Position numbers and translations under genes: made by a program
DNA from: Acidobacteriota bacterium
Lineage (GTDB): Bacteria; Acidobacteriota; Terriglobia; Bryobacterales; Bryobacteraceae
Direction: 5' to 3'
DNA length: 11,918 bases
Assembly: GCA_018268875.1 (NCBI GenBank)
Contig: JAFDVT010000674.1
Span: 1-11,918 of the forward strand
Part shown: one piece after another, positions 6,872-11,918 of the stretch
Layout of the letters: each line of letters starts with the position of its first letter
How positions within the stretch are numbered: position 1 is the first letter of the stretch
The notes under the pieces: model-generated
Seen by the model: the letters and a program-made list of their open reading frames with translations, nothing else
What the model was told of the DNA's origin: nothing
Database searches by the model: none

Positions 6872-7514
6872 AGCGGCGGCCAGCGAACAGGACGCTCAGC
6901 AAGAGCAGTTCGCAGCGGGGCTCGGGAACCGCCGCAATGCCGGAAAGCTGCAATGAGCGATCGCGAAAGCTCGTATAAGAACCGGAGGAGAGATCCAACT
7001 GCTTGGCGACGCCATCGCCGCCGCTGCCGGAAATCCAGGAGAAGGTACTGGGGCCGTCACCCAAAGCCTGGATCGTGAACCACTGCGGAATACCGCGCCC
7101 GGCGACGAACAGCGTGGCCGGCAGGGAGATGTCCAACCGGTAAAAGTTGGCCGGCATACCGCCGAGTGCGCCGCTCGCAATCAACTGCCTCGAAGCCGAG
7201 CTAAATGGCACCTTGACGCTGTCCGTCACCGCGCCGGGCACGCCGTTGTTATCGGACGCGACCTGAAACAGCCAATAGTCCGCCTGTGGCGTCGGCGCCG
7301 TACTGGCACCGAGCGCGAAGAACCCGCCGACCCACGAGATCTGATTCACATACGAGTTCTGCGACAACTGGATGCGGTCCCAGGTGATGTACCCGGTGTT
7401 GTTCGACGTCACCTGGGAGGTACGGCCGTTGATGAAAACCAAGGGCTGATCCAGAAGGATGTCGGCCGACGCGCTGGAGGCGAGAAGGAAAAGTGTAAAA
7501 ACAATTCGTTGCAT
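6855..7514 (-). CDS. Small secreted protein with VPEP (PEP-CTERM-type) C-terminal sorting signal
   Basis: A 219-residue protein with a clear signal peptide (MQRIVFTLFLLASSASA, cleavage before DILLDQ). Its Ser/Gly/Asn-rich beta-type body contains NQISWVGGFFALG, YWLFQVASD, NFYRLDISLP and SGSGGDGVAKQLDLSSGSY. The C-terminus is VPEP (residues 196-199), then LLLLSVLFAG and a basic tail RRFRIRA, the three-part layout of PEP-CTERM proteins processed by exosortase and sent to the cell surface or exopolysaccharide matrix. The hydrophobic part is short (about 11 residues) and preceded by Arg-Cys, which is atypical, so the signal may be weak or degenerate. No exosortase gene is in the window. ATG at 7514 is chosen for its signal peptide, with only a weak AAGAGA upstream. 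The function of the body is unknown. It overlaps the dehydratase 3' end by 17 bp. Confidence 0.7.
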   Translation of the reverse strand: MQRIVFTLFLLASSASADILLDQPLVFINGRTSQVTSNNTGYITWDRIQLSQNSYVNQISWVGGFFALGASTAPTPQADYWLFQVASDNNGVPGAVTDSVKVPFSSASRQLIASGALGGMPANFYRLDISLPATLFVAGRGIPQWFTIQALGDGPSTFSWISGSGGDGVAKQLDLSSGSYTSFRDRSLQLSGIAAVPEPRCELLLLSVLFAGRRFRIRA

Positions 7515-7545
7515 AGTTTCTCTTGGGTGTAGGACAACGCCGACC

Positions 7546-7554
7546 TATTCTATA
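7546..7554 (-). promoter_or_regulatory. Possible -10 element for the VPEP-protein gene
   Basis: The minus strand reads TATAGAATA across 7554-7546, containing TATAGA and TAGAAT, either of which could serve as a -10 with a leader of roughly 25-30 nt. No good -35 is seen. It sits in the 89-bp gap shared with the divergent permease gene. Confidence 0.25.
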
Positions 7555-7588
7555 CCGGTTTTCGAGGGGAGCGCGCCCGTCCAACCCT

Positions 7589-7598
7589 CGATACACTG
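7589..7598 (+). promoter_or_regulatory. -10-like element CGATACACTG, probably giving a leaderless mRNA for the gene at 7604
   Basis: TACACT (7592-7597) lies 6 nt before the GTG at 7604, so the predicted transcription start falls on the start codon. Nine of ten bases equal the element at 5611-5620, and the spacing to the start codon agrees within one base. No Shine-Dalgarno sequence is present before the GTG. Confidence 0.4.
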
Positions 7599-7603
7599 AA
7601 AAC

Positions 7604-8413
7604 GTGACCGCTACTCTGCCGGGCCGCCACTTTGCCCGGAACCTGATTGAACGCCGTACGCTGCTGATGGAACTCGTCAAACGCGACTTCAAGCAGAGGT
7701 TCGCCGGGTCCGCCGCGGGCTGGCTTTGGGGCGTGATCCATCCGCTGGTCCTGCTGGCAAGCTGGACGTTCGTCTTTCAGGTGTGCCTGAAAAGCCCGAC
7801 CAATAGTCCGCTCACGGATAACTACACGATCTTCCTGTTCTGCGGGTTCCTGCCCTGGCTGATGTTCCAGGAAACCGTCTCCCGCTCGGCGGCCGGACTG
7901 TTGGACCATTCGAACCTCATCACCAAGACCGTGTTCCCGTCGGAAGTGATCCCGGTGTCGATCTTCCTTTCCGTGCTCATCAACCACCTGATCGCGGTGG
8001 CGCTGGTGCTGGCGGCGGTCATCATCTGGGACCACGGCGTGAGTCCCATGGCGGTGTTCCTGCCGATTTATATGCTGTTGACGGGGATGCTGGCGATCGG
8101 GCTTGGGTGGATCACCAGCAGCTTGAACGTCTATCTGCGCGACACCGCGCAGGTGGTGCAAGTGGTGATGACGCTGTGGTTCTGGCTGACGCCCATCTTC
8201 ATCACGCGCGACATGGTGCCGGAACAACTGCGGTTCCTGGTGGACTGGAATCCGCTGTCCTACGTCGTGAATGGGTATCGGGAACTGATCCTCAACGTCA
8301 ACCTGCCGAACTTTCGCGACATGGCGATTGTGGCGCTGTTCGCCATCGCGGTGTTCGTCGCCGGTGGACTCTTCTTTCGCCACCTCAAACGCGGTTTTGC
8401 GGACGTGCTCTAA
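7604..8413 (+). CDS. ABC-2 type permease of the polysaccharide/O-antigen export (Wzm-like) family
   Basis: A 269-residue integral membrane protein of usual Wzm/TagG length. The cytoplasmic N-terminus carries the family block LVKRDFKQRFAGSAAGWLW (residues 24-42) just before the first membrane span (about 38-61). Roughly six spans follow, with the family's later motif WNPLSYVVNGYRELIL and a final span ending in a basic tail (FFRHLKRGF). Such permeases work with a Wzt-type ATPase to export lipid-linked glycans or teichoic-acid-like polymers across the inner membrane. The frame is open upstream to 7523, but the GTG at 7604 is preferred: it matches the family N-terminus and has a -10 element next to it. 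No ATPase gene follows; an acetyltransferase begins directly after the stop codon. The exported substrate is unknown. Confidence 0.85.
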   Translation: MTATLPGRHFARNLIERRTLLMELVKRDFKQRFAGSAAGWLWGVIHPLVLLASWTFVFQVCLKSPTNSPLTDNYTIFLFCGFLPWLMFQETVSRSAAGLLDHSNLITKTVFPSEVIPVSIFLSVLINHLIAVALVLAAVIIWDHGVSPMAVFLPIYMLLTGMLAIGLGWITSSLNVYLRDTAQVVQVVMTLWFWLTPIFITRDMVPEQLRFLVDWNPLSYVVNGYRELILNVNLPNFRDMAIVALFAIAVFVAGGLFFRHLKRGFADVL

Positions 8414-8983
8414 ATGTTCCGCGCTTCGTTGTTGCCCGGCGTTGAATTGAAGCTGCTCGAGGAGCGGCATGCCTACGCGCTCTATTCGGCGATCTCTTCC
8501 GATCGCGAATATCTGCGCGAGTGGTTGCCGTGGGTGGATGCGACGCGCAGCACGGACGACACGCGCGAGTTCATCGACAAGTCGTTACGGCAGTTCGCCA
8601 AGAATGCGGGCTTTCACGCGGGCATCTGGGTGGATGGCGAATACGCCGGAACCATCGGTTGCCAGGCCATCAACTGGGCGAACCGCAAAGTGGAACTGGG
8701 TTACTGGCTGGGTAGCCGGTACACCGGACGCGGCATCATGACGGCGGCCGTTTCCGCGATGTGCGACCAGGCGTTCGACGAATGGAGCCTCAATCGCGTG
8801 CAACTGCAGTGCGCGGCGGGCAATGTTCGCAGCCAGGCGATCCCCAGGCGTCTCGGATTTCGTGAGGAGGGCCTGATCGAACAGGGCCAGTTACTCTACG
8901 GGAAGTTTCACGACCTGATTGTTTTCGGCATGCTGCGCAGCATGTGGGAACGAAACCGCCAGGGTCCGGTCCTGTCCAGCTAA
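8414..8983 (+). CDS. GNAT-family (RimJ/RimL-type) N-acetyltransferase
   Basis: A 189-residue protein with the RimL-type layout: EYLREWLPWVD near residue 32, the beta-strand GTIGCQAINW (79-88), the acetyl-CoA pyrophosphate-binding loop RYTGRGI (102-108) after VELGYWLG, and the late motif NVRSQAIPRRLGF (137-149) in which N137 and S140 match the usual N-x-x-S. It ends with YGKFHDLIVFGMLRS, the normal family ending. Members acetylate the alpha-amino group of ribosomal proteins, or small molecules and antibiotics; the substrate cannot be assigned. The ATG directly follows the permease stop (TAAATG, no gap), so it is probably co-transcribed and translationally coupled. A role in modifying the exported material is possible but unsupported. 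The last 93 bp overlap the convergent gene. Confidence 0.88.
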   Translation: MFRASLLPGVELKLLEERHAYALYSAISSDREYLREWLPWVDATRSTDDTREFIDKSLRQFAKNAGFHAGIWVDGEYAGTIGCQAINWANRKVELGYWLGSRYTGRGIMTAAVSAMCDQAFDEWSLNRVQLQCAAGNVRSQAIPRRLGFREEGLIEQGQLLYGKFHDLIVFGMLRSMWERNRQGPVLSS

Positions 8984-9520
8984 ATACGAGGAGCGGCGGT
9001 CCCGTTTCCGCGGCGCGGTGAACATGCCCAGCGGACCCGATCCACTCACCACGGCTTCCGGCGGAGCGATCAGAAAATTGGCCGCCGCTTCGCGAAGCAC
9101 GGGCTGCAATTGGCGAAACCGTTCCAGGTCGCGAAGCTTGGCGCGTTGCGCGGGTGTGAGATATGCGACAGCGTCTTCCGTCAGATCGCTCGTGGTGACC
9201 TCGGCGCGTGTCTTGGCGAGTTCCAATTGCAGGACGGCGGAGCCAACCGAGAGAGGTTCCGTCTCGGACGATGCCAGGCGCGTACGCAAGGCCTTTTGCT
9301 TCTGTTCCAGGTTGTCGATCGAGGCGCGAGCCTGTTCTTTGCGCTGGTCCCGCAGCGTTTCGAGTTGCTTCACCTGCGTCTCGGAAAGATTCAGGTATTC
9401 GCGCAACGACAACGGTTTGCGGGGATCGGTGGAGGCGGCGCCATCGGGCGCGAACATCGCTCCGGGTAGAAAGCAAAGGGCGCCGAAAGCGGCGGCAGCG
9501 GCAAGTACGGGAGATTTCAT
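8891..9520 (-). CDS. Spy/CpxP-like periplasmic LTxxQ protein, downstream paralogue
   Basis: A 209-residue exported protein with N-terminal hydrophobic segment SPVLAAAAAFGALCFLPGA. A helical body has YLNLSETQV (42-50), a charged Gln/Arg/Glu-rich helix (52-82) and YLTPAQRAKLRDLERF (120-135). These are the LTxxQ motifs of the Spy/CpxP family, periplasmic chaperone-like or stress-sensing proteins. Both motifs fall at the same residue numbers as in the gene at 9581-10153, showing that the two are paralogues. The start is ATG at 9520 with a weak GGA upstream. The C-terminal 30 residues lie wholly inside the convergent acetyltransferase gene and have no family character, so the natural stop may have been lost. 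Its expression may depend on readthrough of the hairpin at 9540-9569. Confidence 0.7.
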   Translation of the reverse strand: MKSPVLAAAAAFGALCFLPGAMFAPDGAASTDPRKPLSLREYLNLSETQVKQLETLRDQRKEQARASIDNLEQKQKALRTRLASSETEPLSVGSAVLQLELAKTRAEVTTSDLTEDAVAYLTPAQRAKLRDLERFRQLQPVLREAAANFLIAPPEAVVSGSGPLGMFTAPRKRDRRSSYLAGQDRTLAVSFPHAAQHAENNQVVKLPVE

Positions 9521-9539
9521 AAAAAAGATCCAAAAGGAA

Positions 9540-9569
9540 GAAGGGCGCGTTTTGGTGGGCGCGCCCTTC
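9540..9569 (-). terminator. Hairpin between the two Spy-like genes, probable intrinsic terminator or attenuator
   Basis: GAAGGGCGCG (9540-9549) and CGCGCCCTTC (9560-9569) form a perfect 10-bp stem with a 10-nt loop. On the minus strand it lies 11 nt after the stop of the upstream Spy-like gene and is followed by TTCCTTTTGGATCTTTTTT, a broken T-run. It may end transcription or only partly reduce readthrough into the gene starting at 9520. On the plus strand no T-run follows. Confidence 0.6.
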
Positions 9570-9580
9570 GGGCTTTGCTG

Positions 9581-10153
9581 TTAGAACTTCTGGACGGTGC
9601 CGGCGGAGCCTTCGCCTCTGCGGAAGCCCATCGCTCCGGCCGAACCGCGGCCGCCGCGACGGAACCCTTTGGCCGCGCCAGAGGCATTGGCGCGATCCGG
9701 CATCAGCAGACCCAACCGCATTGCCTGGCGGGCGGCCGCGTCCCCGCGCTTGCCCTTCAGTTCGTCGAGCTTGGTCTTCTGATCCGGCGTGAGAGTGGAT
9801 AGCAGCTGTTCGTGGGCGGCCTGACGTTCCGCCTGCACCTTCTTGCGAGCGGCCTGCGTGTCGAGCAGCATGTTGCCGAGCGTGGTGGCGTCCGCGGTCC
9901 CGGACTGCAGGGCATCCTGCATGGCCTTATGTTTGGCCTGCAATTGCGGGAACTCCGCCTTCATCTGTTCGCGCTGTGCCTTGCGCGCTTCCTGGATGGC
10001 CGTAACCTGGCTGTCGGAAAGCGACAGGTACGATTTCAGGGCGTCGAAGTTCCGCTGGGTCTTTTTGTCACTCGCCTGAGCGGGCGCGGCAACCGCCAGT
10101 GTGGCGAGTGCGGCGGAAACCGTGGCGATGGCGACCGATTGCTTGAAGTTCAT
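9581..10153 (-). CDS. Spy/CpxP-like periplasmic LTxxQ protein, upstream paralogue
   Basis: A 190-residue protein with a clean signal peptide (SVAIATVSAALATLAVAAPAQA, cleavage after residue 27). The mature part is mostly helical: YLSLSDSQV (42-50), a long Lys/Gln/Glu-rich helix (52-82), and a second helix ending TLTPDQKTKLDELKGKRG (120-137). This is the paired L-S-x-S-x-Q / LTxxQ pattern of Spy/CpxP, periplasmic ATP-independent chaperones often induced by envelope or metal stress. The tail after residue 160 is Gly/Arg-rich with a near-repeat (GFRRGGRGSAG, then GFRRGEGSAG), which looks disordered. The ATG at 10153 is supported by the signal peptide; the AAGGAG upstream is about 14 nt away, longer than ideal. 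It is first of a tandem pair and divergent from the sugar dehydrogenase gene. Whether it binds metal is unknown. Confidence 0.8.
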   Translation of the reverse strand: MNFKQSVAIATVSAALATLAVAAPAQASDKKTQRNFDALKSYLSLSDSQVTAIQEARKAQREQMKAEFPQLQAKHKAMQDALQSGTADATTLGNMLLDTQAARKKVQAERQAAHEQLLSTLTPDQKTKLDELKGKRGDAAARQAMRLGLLMPDRANASGAAKGFRRGGRGSAGAMGFRRGEGSAGTVQKF

Positions 10154-10241
10154 GGTGTTTTCGGTTGCTCCTTCTGACTCTCTAAACTCAAGTCGCGGGA
10201 AATAGTTCGTTAAGCGGCGGCTAAGAAAGGTAAAAGTGTCG

Positions 10242-10268
10242 TTTACGGTTCCGGCGGTTTTGTATGAT
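10242..10268 (+). promoter_or_regulatory. Possible promoter of the sugar dehydrogenase gene
   Basis: TATGAT (10263-10268) resembles a -10, with TTTACG (10242-10247) as a weak -35 at 15-bp spacing (GTTTAC at 16). Transcription would start about 10 nt before the ATG at 10285, leaving a very short leader with no Shine-Dalgarno sequence. In the rest of the 131-bp divergent gap I see only the distant AAGGAG serving the minus-strand gene. Confidence 0.25.
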
Positions 10269-10284
10269 AGGTACTCGAAACGTC

Positions 10285-11918
10285 ATGTCTTCACACGCCT
10301 CCGTTGTGCTGCGCGCGGCCGTCATCGCCTCGCTTGTTTATAGTCCTCTGTATTCCCAGAAAGCGCCGGAGACGCGCGAACAGGTCGCCCGGCCCGGTCC
10401 GGACCGCCTGCCCAGCAATCCCAAACTGGCGCTGGTCAAGGTGGCCGAAGGCTTCAACGACCCCACCAACGTCGCCTCCGCGATGGACGGCACCGGGCGT
10501 CTGTTTGTGGTCGAGCGCGTCGGCCGCATCAAGATCGTCACCAAGGACGGCAAGGTGAATCCGCAACCGTTCCTGGACCTCACCAAGATCAACCCCCTCG
10601 GCTCCGATGTCCAGACCGGATTTGTGGAACAGGGCCTCTATTCGATGGCCTTCCACCCCAAGTTCAAAGAGAACGGGTACTTCTACGTTCACTACGCCTC
10701 GCTACCGTTTAACGGCGACGGCGTGATCGTGCGGTTCCAGGTGGACCCGGCCAGCCCCGACGTCCTCACCCCGGAACGCACCAACAAAACCGCCAAGGTT
10801 CTGTTGCGCATCGAACAGCCTTATTACAACCACAACGGCGGCCAGATCGAATTCGGCCCCGACGGCTACCTCTATATCGGTTCCGGCGACGGCGGCTGGG
10901 AAGGCGACCCGTACGAATCCGGCCAGGACCTCACGGTGTTGCTCGGCAAGATGCTGCGCATCGACGTCAACACGGAAGACAACGATAAGATTCCGTACAA
11001 GATTCCGCCGACGAATCCTTTTGCTGCGGCCAGCGGCGAACGCCTAATGCAGTTGTTCGGCATCACCGAAGTGGACTTCGCCAAGATCAAGACGCGCGCC
11101 CGCCCCGAAATCTGGCAGTACGGCCTGCGCAATCCCTACGAGTTCTCGTTCGATCCCAAGTCCGGCGACCTTTATATTGCCGACGTCGGCCAGAACCATT
11201 GGGAAGAAATCCATTGGGCTCCCAAGTCCAGCAAGGGCGGCGAAAACTTCGGCTGGAACAAGTTGCAGGGTTCGTGGTGCCACCCGATGAGCGGTCCCAA
11301 CGACAAGTGCCCGATCTTCGGTACGCTGCCGATCGCGGAATACCCGCATGAGGTTCCGTTCCCCGGCGCGACGCCCCTCAAGACCGGCCATGGCTGTTCC
11401 ATCGAAGGTCTTGGCGTGGCGAACTACGGCGGCATGAAAGGCGTGTACCTTGTCGGCGACTGGTGTACCGGACGCCTGTTCGGCACCGCGTGGAACGGCA
11501 GCAAATGGGTGATCCAGGAACTCCTGCACACCAACCTGCAATTCACCGCGGGAGGCAATGCCGAAGACGGTTACGTGTACGCGGTGAACTGCAACTGCTT
11601 CTACACCGCCGATCGCGGACCGATGGGCAATCCTCCGGGCGCGCTATGGCGCATCGTTCCGGCCTCGGAAGTAAAGCCCGGCCAGGTGACGGCGCTCACG
11701 GTGCAGGAAGTAACCGAGATGACATCCAATACGACCGGCGCTCCGGTGTTCCGTAATTCGCTAACTAATCAGCCCTTGAAGATGGACCTGTACCCCAATG
11801 AAACGGTGTCGCAACAGGCCATCGAGTTCCAGAAGACGGGGAAGAATCCGTACAACGGCAACAAGGACGCGATCGCCGCGGGCCGCCAGACGTACGACCA
11901 GTGGTGCGCCGCCTGCCA
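10285..11918 (+). CDS. PQQ-type glucose/sorbosone dehydrogenase fused to a C-terminal cytochrome c domain, 3'-truncated by window edge
   Basis: The frame is open from ATG 10285 to the window end (544 full codons plus two bases). The N-terminus AAVIASLVYSPLYS looks like a signal peptide, implying a periplasmic protein. The beta-propeller carries GSDH hallmarks: GFNDPTNVASAMDGTGRLFV near residue 55, GLYSMAFHPKF, the active-site YNHNGGQIEFGPDGYLYIGS with H183, GLRNPYEFSFDP, GDLYIADVGQNHWEEI, and NFGWNKLQGSWC. The family oxidises the aldehyde/anomeric position of sugars using pyrroloquinoline quinone. After a linker with AIAAGRQTYDQ, the sequence reaches W540-C541-A-A-C544 plus CA, fitting a haem c CxxCH motif cut by the edge. 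The cytochrome would take electrons from PQQ to the respiratory chain. The sugar substrate is unknown. The gene is divergent from the Spy-like pair. Confidence 0.9.
   Translation, partial: MSSHASVVLRAAVIASLVYSPLYSQKAPETREQVARPGPDRLPSNPKLALVKVAEGFNDPTNVASAMDGTGRLFVVERVGRIKIVTKDGKVNPQPFLDLTKINPLGSDVQTGFVEQGLYSMAFHPKFKENGYFYVHYASLPFNGDGVIVRFQVDPASPDVLTPERTNKTAKVLLRIEQPYYNHNGGQIEFGPDGYLYIGSGDGGWEGDPYESGQDLTVLLGKMLRIDVNTEDNDKIPYKIPPTNPFAAASGERLMQLFGITEVDFAKIKTRARPEIWQYGLRNPYEFSFDPKSGDLYIADVGQNHWEEIHWAPKSSKGGENFGWNKLQGSWCHPMSGPNDKCPIFGTLPIAEYPHEVPFPGATPLKTGHGCSIEGLGVANYGGMKGVYLVGDWCTGRLFGTAWNGSKWVIQELLHTNLQFTAGGNAEDGYVYAVNCNCFYTADRGPMGNPPGALWRIVPASEVKPGQVTALTVQEVTEMTSNTTGAPVFRNSLTNQPLKMDLYPNETVSQQAIEFQKTGKNPYNGNKDAIAAGRQTYDQWCAAC

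Noticed and set aside
7523..7603. N-terminal extension of the permease from 7523
   Set aside because: The extra residues do not resemble the family N-terminus, and the stretch holds the promoter-like elements for both divergent genes. GTG 7604 fits better.
1..11918. Mobile element, CRISPR, tRNA or rRNA
   Set aside because: No transposase, integrase, regularly spaced direct repeats, cloverleaf or ribosomal RNA sequence was seen on either strand by reading. A dedicated tRNA or covariance-model scan was not possible here.

Overview
The window reads as a chromosomal segment of a GC-rich, soil-type Gram-negative bacterium, most likely an Acidobacteriota of the Solibacter/Bryobacter kind. This rests on gene content alone. 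The markers are a DUF1549/DUF1553 plus DUF1501 pair, a Tat-signalled enolase-superfamily enzyme, a VPEP-type (PEP-CTERM) exported protein, Spy-like periplasmic proteins, and a sugar dehydrogenase carrying a C-terminal cytochrome c motif. Planctomycetes and Verrucomicrobia share some of these families, so the phylum is an inference.

Layout from left to right. (1) 1-3024, plus strand: a cytochrome-type DUF1549/DUF1553 protein, cut by the left edge, overlaps the start of a DUF1501 protein; this is a well-known two-gene pair. (2) 3100-4917, plus: an exported S41-family peptidase broken by a single in-frame TGA at 4360-4362. (3) 4903-5526, minus: a DedA-family membrane protein, convergent with the peptidase and divergent from the next gene. 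(4) 5627-6871, plus: an L-rhamnonate-dehydratase-like enzyme with a Tat signal. (5) 6855-7514, minus: a small exported protein with a VPEP C-terminal sorting signal. (6) 7604-8983, plus: an ABC-2 polysaccharide-export-type permease abutting a RimL-type acetyltransferase. (7) 8891-10153, minus: two tandem Spy/LTxxQ-like periplasmic proteins separated by a strong hairpin. (8) 10285 to the right edge, plus: a secreted PQQ-type glucose/sorbosone dehydrogenase whose reading frame reaches a haem-binding CAAC(H) motif exactly at the edge.

Most products are predicted to be exported or membrane-bound. The themes are sugar oxidation and dehydration, cell-surface export and envelope maintenance. Apart from the first pair and the permease/acetyltransferase pair, the genes look like separate transcription units. 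All three convergent pairs overlap at their 3' ends (15, 17 and 93 bp). Two plus-strand genes (5627 and 7604) have nearly the same -10-like element (CGATAyACTG) 5-6 nt before the start codon and no Shine-Dalgarno sequence, which suggests leaderless mRNAs.

I see no tRNA, rRNA, CRISPR, insertion sequence or phage gene. No stretch longer than about 130 bp lacks a gene. I found no clear new defence or biosynthetic system. The points most worth checking are the internal stop in the peptidase, the leaderless promoter motif, the apparent export of a rhamnonate-dehydratase-like enzyme, and the permease with no ATPase partner in view.
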